Below, piece after piece: positions 17,323 through 24,897 of a stretch of DNA of 56,860 nt. The DNA comes from Oligoflexia bacterium. Lineage in GTDB: Bacteria > Bdellovibrionota > UBA1018. The notes below the pieces were generated by a model. That model ran no database searches, was not told the origin of the DNA, and was given only the letters and a program-made list of their open reading frames with translations. Location of the stretch: assembly GCA_903881565.1 (NCBI GenBank), contig CAIRTR010000085.1:1-56860 (forward strand), read 5' to 3'. Every line of letters begins with the position of its first letter. The stretch's first letter is position 1. The position numbers were made by a program, and so were the translations under genes.

Positions 17323-18309
17323 ATGTCACTCCTTCAGCAAATCCACCAACGCGCCCTCGAACTCAGCACCCGTTACAAAAAGGCCGAAGCCGAATTGCTA
17401 GAAATTCTAGATCAGGTAGATCGCCACCGCGTTTATCTTGAGCAGGGGCACTCCAGCCTGTTTCTCTACGCCGTGCGGGGACTAGGTCTTTCCGAAGGCG
17501 TCGCTTACAACCTAATTACGGTTGCTCGCAAAGCGCGCGCGGTGCCTGAGATTAAGTCGATGATTGCCGAGGGCTCTCTGACCCTTTCCAATGCAAGAAG
17601 GATCACTCCCGTGCTCACGCCCCAAAACAAAAAGGAATGGTTGGAGAAGGCCGCTACCCTCTCCCAGCGGCAGCTTGAAAAAGAAGTTGCTAAAGTGAGG
17701 CCCCAAAGTGCGACGCAAGAGAGCGCAAGTTACGTATCGGAAACTCGCGTTAAACTTGAGGTCGGACTTTTCGAAAAAGACATGCTGGCACTTAGGCGCG
17801 TGCAAGACCTTTTGAGTCAAACGCGGGGTCGGGCGGTTTCACTTGAAGAAACCTTGGTAGCGATGACAGGTGAATACCTAAAACGCTTTGATCCGGTCCG
17901 CCGAGCTAAAAGGCAGATTGCGAAAAATGGCTCGGATTCGGCCCCGCAAGTCATACAGCCTGTATCGAGTCAGGCGATTGAGCCTGAAAAGACACGCAAA
18001 AAAACCACTAAACACGTCACCGGACGCGTCCCGATCCCCGCCCCACTCCTTCATCAAGTCCGACTCCGAGATCAAGGCCGATGCACCTACACACCGGATA
18101 ACGGAAAACGCTGCAACCAAAGCCGCTGGATCGAAATCCATCACAAAATCCCGGTATCCGAGGGAGGAGGCAACACTTTAGAGAATCTGACGACTTTCTG
18201 CTCGGCCCATCATGACTGGACTCACGCTACCGCTACAGCTCCATCCAATTCGCCCCTTGCGACGAATTCACCCGCAAAGGAACCGCCAAAGTCACAACAG
18301 TCTCCATGA
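17323..18309 (+). CDS. HNH endonuclease, paralog of the gene at 50444
   Basis: The ATG at 17323 (328 residues) is preferred; upstream in-frame starts add sequence without support. The N-terminal 150 residues are a helical domain with HSSLFLYAVRGLGLSEG and GSLTLSNARRITPVL, shared with the second copy in this window. A charged linker leads to a C-terminal HNH nuclease: RDQGRCTY, the Cys pair around GKRCNQ, IEIHHKIPVSEGG, NTLENLTTFCSAHH. The HH, N and H catalytic and zinc-binding positions are present. Such proteins cut DNA; their cellular role is not known. The last 25 codons lie antisense over the polA 3' end and read as a Pro/Ser/Ala-rich tail. The 5' flank is AT-rich, suggesting insertion of the gene. 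Confidence 0.88.
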   Translation: MSLLQQIHQRALELSTRYKKAEAELLEILDQVDRHRVYLEQGHSSLFLYAVRGLGLSEGVAYNLITVARKARAVPEIKSMIAEGSLTLSNARRITPVLTPQNKKEWLEKAATLSQRQLEKEVAKVRPQSATQESASYVSETRVKLEVGLFEKDMLALRRVQDLLSQTRGRAVSLEETLVAMTGEYLKRFDPVRRAKRQIAKNGSDSAPQVIQPVSSQAIEPEKTRKKTTKHVTGRVPIPAPLLHQVRLRDQGRCTYTPDNGKRCNQSRWIEIHHKIPVSEGGGNTLENLTTFCSAHHDWTHATATAPSNSPLATNSPAKEPPKSQQSP

Positions 18310-20983
18310 CCTCGCACAGAAGCTTTCGAACCACGTCAACTTCATCGGCAGGGCAATCCAAAAGCACTTCATCATGAACCTGTATAATCAATCTTGAGCG
18401 ATATCCCTTAAGCCTATGATCCAGCTCAATCATCGCAAGCTTCATCAAATCCGCGGCCGTCCCTTGAATCGGCGTGTTCATCGCCATCCGCTCGGCATTG
18501 GCGCGCACGGCGCCATTTTTGGACAATAATTCCGGCAATTTTCGCTTTCGCCCAAAAAGAGTCTGGGTATAGCCCAGTTCCTTGGCATCACTGATTAAAC
18601 CACCCAAAAACACTTTCACGCCTTCATAGCGCTCAAAATAGCGATCAATCGTATCCTGTGCCTCGCGCCTGGAGATCTTTAACTCCTGGGCCAAACCAAA
18701 AGCCGTCTTGCCATACATCAGCCCAAAGTTAATCGCCTTGGCAATGGATCGCTTCTGATCAGTAACCTGATCCAGCGGAATCCTGTAAATCTCTCCGGCG
18801 GTGCGCCGATGTACGTCTTCGTCTTTTTGAAAGGAGCGAGACAGCTCAATATCGCCGCTCATGTGTGCCAAGATCCTAAGCTCAATTTGCGAATAATCGG
18901 CCGACACCAAAACATTGCCAGGGGACGCCACAAACGCGCGCCTGATCTTAAGCCCTCGCTCTGATCTCACCGGAATGTTTTGAAGATTAGGCTCTGAGCT
19001 AGAAAGCCGCCCCGTGGCTGTGACCGCTTGATGAAAACCTGCGTGAATCTTGCCCGTGACAGGATCACAAAGTTCAGGCAAAGGATCAACGTAGGTGCCC
19101 TTAAGCTTTGCAATCTCTCGGTATTCTAACAAAAGACGCGGAATTTCGTGAAGCGGCGCAAGCGCTTCAAGGACCGATGCGTCAGTTGAAAATCCAGTTT
19201 TCGTTTTTGATTGAACGGGAAGTCCCAGATCTTCAAACAAAAGTTTTGCAAGCTGCTTAGGCGAGTTTAAATTGACGCGCTCTTTTGTAAAAGCGGCGAC
19301 CTTTTCTTCAATCTGCAATAACTCCGCCCCAAACTCCCGAGACAGCTGCGCAAGCCAGGGCTTATCAATGCAAACGCCTTGAGCTTCCATCCGCGCCAGA
19401 ATATCGACTAACGGCAAATCGATCTTGGCAAAGACTTCCATTGCCGCCTCAGACGCAAGTCGGCCTTTTAGTTCATTCCACAACTTCAGCGCAATCCAGG
19501 CGTCCTCAGCCGAATAACGAGTGGCAACCTCTACAGACACCTCATCAAAGCCTACCTGTTTTTTCCCTTCACCGCAGACGGCCTCAAAAGGGAGCACTTC
19601 GTAATTGAGATATTTTGCAGCCAGAGTTTTAAGATTGTGCCTACCTTCCGGATCCAAGACATAAGAGGCCACCATCGTGTCAGCACCGATTCCATCAGGA
19701 CGCAAGCCCAGTTGGTAGAGAACACTCCAGTCATACTTTAAGTTTTGCCCGATTTTTTTATAACGGGGATTTTCCAAAAAAGGTTTCAACCCTGATAAGA
19801 CTCGCTCCTGCGCGAGCTGAGGAACTCCAGCCTCGCGATGCCCAATCGGAATGTAACACCCAAACCCTACGTCATAGCAAATCGCAATCCCTACAAGACG
19901 CGCAAGCCTAGGATTTAAAGAGGTGGTCTCAAGGTCAAACCCAAACTCCTTTGTACGTTCAAGATTTTCCAAGAGGGCAACAAAAGCAGCTTCGTTATTG
20001 ATCGTTCGAAAAGTGTTGCGATCAAGTTCAATCGTAGGCACTGCTTTGACTTCGACCGGTGGCACCGCCGCATCTCCAAAAAAGGCAAACGCCGTTTGGG
20101 CCTGAGTTTCCCAGCGTTTCATGAGCGAGCCTAATTCCATTTTTCCAAGAAACTCTCTAAGTTCCGCCGTTAACCTAAACTCAAAGCGCAGCTTTTCAGA
20201 ATCTGCTTCAAGGGGCAAATCATGATGCAGGCTTGCAAGTTCTGAAGACAATCTGGCGTCTTTGACATGCTCACGCAGAGTCTCGCCTTTTTTGCCAGGA
20301 ACAAGACCCTTTTCCGCAGCATCCAGCACCGCGTCCAGGCTCCCATACTGATTCAAAAGTTCACAAGCGCCCTTAGGACCAATGCCGCGCACCCCCGGAA
20401 TATTATCCGAAGAATCCCCCACGATCGCCAGATAGTCTCGGATGAGTTCAGGGGGCACTCCAAACTTCTCTTGCACTGCCGCGGGATCATAAGTTTTTCC
20501 AGCCATCGTATCCCAGACCTTCACACGTCCCGACACCAGCTGCATCAGATCTTTATCCCCAGTCACAATCACCACTTCGTGATCGGGATCTAGCGCGCAC
20601 CACTTTTTAGTCAACGTCGCAATTAGATCATCCGCTTCAATACCCGAGAGTCGAAACCCCGGAACCCCAAAAGCGTTAACCAGTTCCTCGACGCGCGAAA
20701 ACTGCGGGATGAGTTCCTCCGGAGGCGCCGATCTGTTGGCTTTATACTCGGCGTAAACCAGCTTTCGATGGGAAGGTTCTTTTGAATCGAATGTGACCGC
20801 CATGTACTCAGGCTTTGCTTCATCAAAAAGCTTGGCCATCATGGATGCCACGCCATAAACGGCGTTCGTAGGTTCGCCCGTTCGCGTATGAAGCGGCCGG
20901 ATCGCGTAAAAGGCGCGGAAAATAAAGGAACTAATGTCCAGCAGGTAGAGTGTCTTTATATTCTTTTTGGGGGGCATGAGCAT
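18233..20983 (-). CDS. polA: DNA polymerase I
   Basis: The 916-residue product has all three PolA domains. A 5'-3' flap exonuclease comes first (LLDISSFIFRAFYAIRPL, DSSDNIPGVRGIGPKGA). A 3'-5' exonuclease with its metal ligands intact follows: FDLET near 348, QNLKYDW, and YSAEDAW. The polymerase domain has motif A DYSQIELRILAHMSGD (about 693), motif B RSIAKAINFGLMYGKTAFG (about 744) and motif C VHDEVLL (about 868). Proofreading should therefore be active. The ATG at 20983 is preferred over the ORF start at 21010 because GGAAG precedes it. It overlaps the upstream RDD gene by about 50 bases and the convergent HNH gene by 77 bases. It serves repair and Okazaki fragment processing. Confidence 0.97.
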   Translation of the reverse strand: MLMPPKKNIKTLYLLDISSFIFRAFYAIRPLHTRTGEPTNAVYGVASMMAKLFDEAKPEYMAVTFDSKEPSHRKLVYAEYKANRSAPPEELIPQFSRVEELVNAFGVPGFRLSGIEADDLIATLTKKWCALDPDHEVVIVTGDKDLMQLVSGRVKVWDTMAGKTYDPAAVQEKFGVPPELIRDYLAIVGDSSDNIPGVRGIGPKGACELLNQYGSLDAVLDAAEKGLVPGKKGETLREHVKDARLSSELASLHHDLPLEADSEKLRFEFRLTAELREFLGKMELGSLMKRWETQAQTAFAFFGDAAVPPVEVKAVPTIELDRNTFRTINNEAAFVALLENLERTKEFGFDLETTSLNPRLARLVGIAICYDVGFGCYIPIGHREAGVPQLAQERVLSGLKPFLENPRYKKIGQNLKYDWSVLYQLGLRPDGIGADTMVASYVLDPEGRHNLKTLAAKYLNYEVLPFEAVCGEGKKQVGFDEVSVEVATRYSAEDAWIALKLWNELKGRLASEAAMEVFAKIDLPLVDILARMEAQGVCIDKPWLAQLSREFGAELLQIEEKVAAFTKERVNLNSPKQLAKLLFEDLGLPVQSKTKTGFSTDASVLEALAPLHEIPRLLLEYREIAKLKGTYVDPLPELCDPVTGKIHAGFHQAVTATGRLSSSEPNLQNIPVRSERGLKIRRAFVASPGNVLVSADYSQIELRILAHMSGDIELSRSFQKDEDVHRRTAGEIYRIPLDQVTDQKRSIAKAINFGLMYGKTAFGLAQELKISRREAQDTIDRYFERYEGVKVFLGGLISDAKELGYTQTLFGRKRKLPELLSKNGAVRANAERMAMNTPIQGTAADLMKLAMIELDHRLKGYRSRLIIQVHDEVLLDCPADEVDVVRKLLCEVMETVVTLAVPLRVNSSQGANWMEL

Positions 20984-21401
20984 CAACCACTTCCGTATCA
21001 CCAAGCACATCGCCTAAGCGATGACCTGCGGCCACAGTGGCCATGAGATAAACTTCAATGAGCATTAAAGGGATTCCGACCAAGATCAAGATCAACCATC
21101 CCCAAACCGGAATCAATGCAAAAAATGTCGCAATACCCACCGGCGCGTTTCTTAAAAGTGAATCGCGAAACGTCGCACTGCCACCGCGTTTGGTGCTCAC
21201 CACTCTGAGATTCAGCACGCGCTTGCCTAGGCTTTGCCCGTGAAAACCGGCACGCGTTATTCCATCTCCAAAAAGACTATAGAGAAATCCTGCCAACGGC
21301 CCGACGGGATAAGGGAGCACAACAGAAACCGCAATCACGAGCACAAGGTCAATGGATTTTGCCACCACACGATTCAGCACACTGACTCGAGGGTGTGCCA
21401 T
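20931..21401 (-). CDS. RDD-family small membrane protein
   Basis: This 156-residue protein shows the RDD pattern: VLNRVVAKSIDLVLVIAVSVV with the Arg and Asp in the first helix, FHGQSLGKRVLNLRVVST, and helices around GIATFFALIPVWGWLILIL and IPLMLIEVYLMATV, closing with AGHRLGDVLGDT. It starts four bases after the gmhA stop and overlaps the polA start region, so gmhA, this gene and polA form one transcript. The function is unknown. It is unrelated in length to the other RDD protein at 11222, which carries a long soluble extension. Confidence 0.8.
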   Translation of the reverse strand: MAHPRVSVLNRVVAKSIDLVLVIAVSVVLPYPVGPLAGFLYSLFGDGITRAGFHGQSLGKRVLNLRVVSTKRGGSATFRDSLLRNAPVGIATFFALIPVWGWLILILVGIPLMLIEVYLMATVAAGHRLGDVLGDTEVVDAHAPQKEYKDTLPAGH

Positions 21402-21405
21402 CGAG

Positions 21406-22014
21406 TTAAAGGGCTCCTGGGAGAAAAAAGCGATCTAAAATATCCACTAAGCAATGAATCGCAAACCCATGCGCCTCTTGAATGCGGCAGGAGTTCTTAC
21501 CCAGCTCGACGTTCAAGACGAGATCACACTCTTGCTTAAGTTTGCCTCCGACGCCGCCCGTCATCGCAATCGAAAGACAGCCTTTTTTGCGGGCCTCCCT
21601 CACGGCTTCCAAAACGTTGGGTGAATTTCCTGAAGTTGAAATTGCAACAACCACATCCCCCTTTTTTGCCAATGCTTGGATCTGCTTTGTAAAAACATGC
21701 TCAAATCCATAATCATTGCCAATCGCAGTGAGATTTGAAGTATCCGTCGTGAGCGCAAGAGCCGGGAGCGGTCCACGTTCAACGAGCATCCGGCCCACTA
21801 ATTCCGCTGCCATATGCTGTGCGTCGGCTGCGGATCCCCCATTGCCAAAAATCAAAATCTTGCCGCCTCCGGCAATCGAATCGCCCATCATTTTGGCGCC
21901 TTTTATGAGGTTTTCTCCATAATCATGAAAAAACCGCCGCTGCGCAGCGATCGTCTCTTCAAAAATTTGCGCCAAATATTCGCTAGGCTTTAAGTTCGCT
22001 TGCGTCGTGCCCAT
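21406..22014 (-). CDS. gmhA: Phosphoheptose isomerase (sedoheptulose-7-phosphate isomerase)
   Basis: GmhA converts sedoheptulose 7-phosphate to D-glycero-D-manno-heptose 7-phosphate, the first step to the heptose of the LPS inner core. The 202-residue product is a SIS-domain protein: ILIFGNGGSAADAQHMAAELVGR, TTDTSNLTAIGNDYGFEHVF, VAISTSGNSPNVLEAV, and the C-terminal EAHGFAIHCLVDILD with the active-site Glu/His. The ATG at 22014 is used; a TTG at 22029 extends by five residues without support. The thioredoxin gene starts on the opposite strand 14 bases away. Its presence indicates an outer membrane with LPS. Confidence 0.93.
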   Translation of the reverse strand: MGTTQANLKPSEYLAQIFEETIAAQRRFFHDYGENLIKGAKMMGDSIAGGGKILIFGNGGSAADAQHMAAELVGRMLVERGPLPALALTTDTSNLTAIGNDYGFEHVFTKQIQALAKKGDVVVAISTSGNSPNVLEAVREARKKGCLSIAMTGGVGGKLKQECDLVLNVELGKNSCRIQEAHGFAIHCLVDILDRFFLPGAL

Positions 22015-22028
22015 GAATCTTTTATACA

Positions 22029-22370
22029 ATGAAAACTATGACAACTTCAAAGAATGTTTTAATCGCCACCGATGCTAACTTCCAAACCGACGTCAAAGGC
22101 TCCTCCCAGCTTGCGCTGGTGGATTTTTGGGCCGAATGGTGCGGCCCCTGCAAAGCCCTCACGCCTGTGATTGAACAAATTGCGGATGAGTACGCTGGCA
22201 AAATGAAAGTATTCAAAATGAACGTCGATGAAAACCCAGGCACTCCTACCCAGTTTCACGTGCGAGGGATTCCGACTGTGCTCTTTATCAAAAACGGTCA
22301 ACTCGTGGATCAATTGGTGGGCAACCACCCCAAAGACACCATCGTTTCGACGATTCAAAAACACATCTAA
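22029..22370 (+). CDS. trxA: Thioredoxin
   Basis: This 113-residue protein is a standard thioredoxin. It has the redox-active WCGPC in LVDFWAEWCGPCKALTPVIEQIA, the DENPGTPTQFHVRGIPTVLFIKNG stretch containing the conserved cis-Pro, and the closing amphipathic helix. It reduces disulfides in the cytoplasm, for example in ribonucleotide reductase, using thioredoxin reductase, which is not in this window. The start is ATG 22029 or ATG 22038. It is divergent from gmhA with only 14 bases between start codons, so its promoter must overlap gmhA coding sequence or be absent as a separate element. Confidence 0.95.
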   Translation: MKTMTTSKNVLIATDANFQTDVKGSSQLALVDFWAEWCGPCKALTPVIEQIADEYAGKMKVFKMNVDENPGTPTQFHVRGIPTVLFIKNGQLVDQLVGNHPKDTIVSTIQKHI

Positions 22371-22378
22371 GATATCGT

Positions 22379-22406
22379 TTGACCCTGCTCCAAGATCCGG
22401 TATCCT
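22379..22406 (+). promoter_or_regulatory. Candidate sigma-70 promoter of the TolQ/TolR-like operon
   Basis: TTGACC at 22379-22384 and TATCCT at 22401-22406 are 16 bases apart, about 50 bases before the gene at 22459. The -35 box fits well; the -10 box matches four of six positions. Found by eye. Confidence 0.4.
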
Positions 22407-22458
22407 CTAGATAATCATGTAGATTTTTAGGAATTATTTCTACAAAAGGAGCCCGCTC

Positions 22459-23127
22459 ATGGAATCGGCGAATTACATACAAGGACTGGTAGCAGGTTTT
22501 CAGGCAGGCGGAGGGTGGATGATCCCCATCGCCATCGCTCTTGCCGTCTCGGTGGCATTTTCAATCGAGCGTTTTATTCGCCTCTACTTTCAATATAACG
22601 TGGATGGCGCGTCATTCATGTTCGAAATCCAAAAATACGTGCTCGCCAGCGACTTAGATGGCGCCATCCGCCTCTGCAATGGCACTGGCAAAGCGGCACT
22701 TCCTCGAGTTATCAAGGCTGGCCTTCAACGCGCTTCTCGAGATGAAACACAGATCCAAAACGCGATTGATGCGGCAAGCCTTGAGATTATGCCAAAACTT
22801 GAGCGTAGGCTCCCGTTCCTAGCTCTCATCGCCAATATCTCGACACTCCTAGGATTGCTGGGAACGATCAGCGGATTGATCAAAGCCTTCGCCGCCATCG
22901 CTCTTGCGGATCCAGCGCAACGCCAAGCGATTCTTTCCCACGGGATCAGCGAAGCCATGAATGCCACGGCCTTTGGTCTTTTAACCGCGATTTTCACGAT
23001 GATCTCTCACAGTATTCTCACGAGCAAAGCGAATCACCTTTTAGAGGAGCTTGATGAGTTTGGCGTGAAACTTCTGGATCTTCTGTCAGCGCGAAAATAT
23101 CGGCAGCCTTCGCAGCAAGCCGAATAG
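22459..23127 (+). CDS. MotA/TolQ/ExbB-type proton channel protein, AglR/Q-like
   Basis: The 222-residue inner-membrane protein has the three-helix TolQ plan: helix 1 around WMIPIAIALAVSVAFSIERFI, then helices 2 and 3 around NISTLLGLLGTISGLIKAF and MNATAFGLLTAIFTMISHS, with the conserved Thr/Ala/Gly of the channel. Together with two TolR-like proteins encoded directly downstream it would form a proton-driven motor. In Myxococcus the related AglR-AglQ-AglS proteins drive gliding. The convergent FHA/TonB-like and TPR genes support an Agl-type role rather than Tol-Pal or TonB. AAAAGGAG lies seven bases before the ATG. Which Agl protein it corresponds to cannot be read by eye. Confidence 0.85.
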   Translation: MESANYIQGLVAGFQAGGGWMIPIAIALAVSVAFSIERFIRLYFQYNVDGASFMFEIQKYVLASDLDGAIRLCNGTGKAALPRVIKAGLQRASRDETQIQNAIDAASLEIMPKLERRLPFLALIANISTLLGLLGTISGLIKAFAAIALADPAQRQAILSHGISEAMNATAFGLLTAIFTMISHSILTSKANHLLEELDEFGVKLLDLLSARKYRQPSQQAE

Positions 23128-23140
23128 GAAACCAAAAAGC

Positions 23141-23713
23141 GTGCTAAAGCGCCCTACATCTAAACGAAAGAGTAAAAATCAGCAAATCGAGCTGAACCTC
23201 GTTCCAATTTTGGATACGATGGTAACCCTCATTGGTTTTCTGCTCTTTACAACCTCCTTTTTGGCCATTGTCAGTATTGAATCTCCCTTCCCAGAAACTA
23301 ATTCGGCGCAGGTTGAGAAGAAGATAAAAGAGCGGCCTTTACAGCTCACCCTCAGCCTTCGTGAGAAAGAATCGGAGCTTTGGAGTCCCTTTGAGAGAAT
23401 TCCAAGCAAAGTGATACCCCATGCTACTCCTGAGCTACCCACGGGTGTACCCCAACCCGACATCAAGAAAATTCACGACGCACTTATTGCCATCAAACAA
23501 CAGTTTCCCGAAGAAACGCAGCTCATCTTGGTCCCTAATCCCTCGGCAAACTATGACCTGCTCATTGGCGTGATGGACACGGCGCGCGCCATAGAGCCAA
23601 CAGATCCCCCGCTTTTTCGCAAAAATCCAAAATCCGGGAATTCTGAAACCATCAAAACCCTTTTTCCAGAAATCATCTTTGGGAACCTTCTTGAAACGGA
23701 AGGGGGCGCATGA
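23141..23713 (+). CDS. TolR/ExbD-type motor protein, AglQ/S-like (first copy)
   Basis: The 190-residue product starts with a basic cytoplasmic segment and a single transmembrane helix bearing the proton-carrying Asp at residue 25 (LNLVPILDTMVTLIGFLLFTTSFLAIV). The remainder is periplasmic, about 140 residues, with the NPSANYDLLIGVMDTARA stretch typical of the ExbD fold. The GTG at 23141 follows AGGAAA at about nine bases. It lies 13 bp after the TolQ-like gene and overlaps the second TolR-like gene by four bases. Two TolR-like proteins per channel protein is the arrangement of the Agl motor. The periplasmic part would contact peptidoglycan or the Glt proteins. Confidence 0.82.
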   Translation: MLKRPTSKRKSKNQQIELNLVPILDTMVTLIGFLLFTTSFLAIVSIESPFPETNSAQVEKKIKERPLQLTLSLREKESELWSPFERIPSKVIPHATPELPTGVPQPDIKKIHDALIAIKQQFPEETQLILVPNPSANYDLLIGVMDTARAIEPTDPPLFRKNPKSGNSETIKTLFPEIIFGNLLETEGGA

Positions 23714-24282
23714 GCTTTCGAAAATCCATCCGAGGACGTCGCGGCCGAAGACGTGTCTCCTCCCACTTCGAATTGCAGTTAACGAGCATGATGGATGTGT
23801 TGGTCATCATCGTTGTATTTTTGCTTAAGAGCTACTCCACGGCCACTAATCAGTTTAGCGCGATGGCGGGAGTGCAGCTCCCTTATTCGTTTTCGCAGGA
23901 TTCTCCGCCTGATAGCTTACATTTGATTTTGACCCCTGAAGCGATGACTTTTGAGAATGAGCGGATCTTGGAATTTACACGCTCCGCAGGCGATGTCGGA
24001 ACAAGCGACGCTTCCTATTCGCTCAGGCCTTCAGACACGGATGAAGGTGGCAGACGAGTCATCCCCCTTTATGATGCGCTGATCAAGGCTCGCAACAAGT
24101 CTGAGCTTTTGCGCGCAAAATCAACTAAGCGCGATGCGCAAGGCAATCCCCTTCCTTTTGAAGGCGTTCTTGCCATCCAGGCCGATAAGCGCGTGCATTA
24201 CGATACCATTAGGCGAGTCATGTACACGGCCGGCGCTGCGGGTTATAAAGTTTTCCGTTTTCTCGCGATGAAAAAAGAGTAA
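23710..24282 (+). CDS. TolR/ExbD-type motor protein, AglQ/S-like (second copy)
   Basis: The second TolR-like protein is also 190 residues. A very basic N-terminus (RKSIRGRRGRRR) precedes one helix with the essential Asp at residue 29 (LQLTSMMDVLVIIVVFLLKSYS). The periplasmic part ends with VHYDTIRRVMYTAGAAGYKVFRFLAMKK, a clear ExbD/TolR C-terminal helix-strand pattern. The ATG overlaps the first TolR-like gene by ATGA. The two copies differ strongly outside the helix, so they probably have separate roles in the motor. Continues as a co-transcribed unit into the VTT protein gene nine bases later. Confidence 0.82.
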   Translation: MSFRKSIRGRRGRRRVSSHFELQLTSMMDVLVIIVVFLLKSYSTATNQFSAMAGVQLPYSFSQDSPPDSLHLILTPEAMTFENERILEFTRSAGDVGTSDASYSLRPSDTDEGGRRVIPLYDALIKARNKSELLRAKSTKRDAQGNPLPFEGVLAIQADKRVHYDTIRRVMYTAGAAGYKVFRFLAMKKE

Positions 24283-24291
24283 AACAAGAGC

Positions 24292-24888
24292 GTGCATAAG
24301 CGCTTTCATCCCATCCTCAGACTCTTCGCTCATATGCGAGCGAAAGCCTTTTCACCTTGGTTTTTGCCACTCATCTTTTTCCTCTCTTTCATCGATTTTT
24401 TTGTCGTCGTGATCCCGATGGATGCACTTGTGGTCGCTTCTGTTTTGCTTCGCAAAAAAGATTGGTTCAAAGTCTTCATCGTTGCAACGCTGGGATCGGC
24501 GCTCGGCGCGATTGCGCTGGCTTACGTTATTGATTTATGGGGAGAGCCCCTCGTGCGCGAACACTTGGGGACTTGGTACGTCGGCGAAACCTGGACCAAA
24601 ACCACCGAAATTATTTCAAAGCACGGGGCCTGGGGACTCATCCTCATCGCCATGACTCCACTTCCTCAACAAGTGGCCGTTGCTTTATGCCGATTTGCGC
24701 ATGTGTCTCTGTCTGCGATTTTCTTAAGCATCTTTGTAGGCCGAGGCCTTAAGTACTTTTTCTACGCCTATTGCGCGGCGTTTGCACCCAGGCTGATCAT
24801 GCGATTCAAATCAATCCGCGAAGAAACAGTGGAACTTACGACCGACGAAAAAGACGCATCAGTAGATGCGTCTACTAACGCGCCTTAA
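24292..24888 (+). CDS. VTT/DedA-like membrane protein (YqaA type)
   Basis: This 198-residue protein has several membrane segments and the VTT pattern of DedA/YqaA proteins: the DALVVASVLLRK turn after the first helix, GSALGAIALAYVIDLWGEPL, and AWGLILIAMTPLPQQVAVALCRFAHVS, followed by a helix around ILSIFVGRGLKYFFYAYCAA. VTT proteins are now linked to lipid scrambling and membrane homeostasis; the substrate here is unknown. The GTG at 24292 starts nine bases after the motor genes. The last codons encode DASVDAST over a perfect 8-bp hairpin. It is convergent with the FHA gene only nine bases away. Confidence 0.75.
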   Translation: MHKRFHPILRLFAHMRAKAFSPWFLPLIFFLSFIDFFVVVIPMDALVVASVLLRKKDWFKVFIVATLGSALGAIALAYVIDLWGEPLVREHLGTWYVGETWTKTTEIISKHGAWGLILIAMTPLPQQVAVALCRFAHVSLSAIFLSIFVGRGLKYFFYAYCAAFAPRLIMRFKSIREETVELTTDEKDASVDASTNAP

Positions 24889-24897
24889 GCGCGCGCA

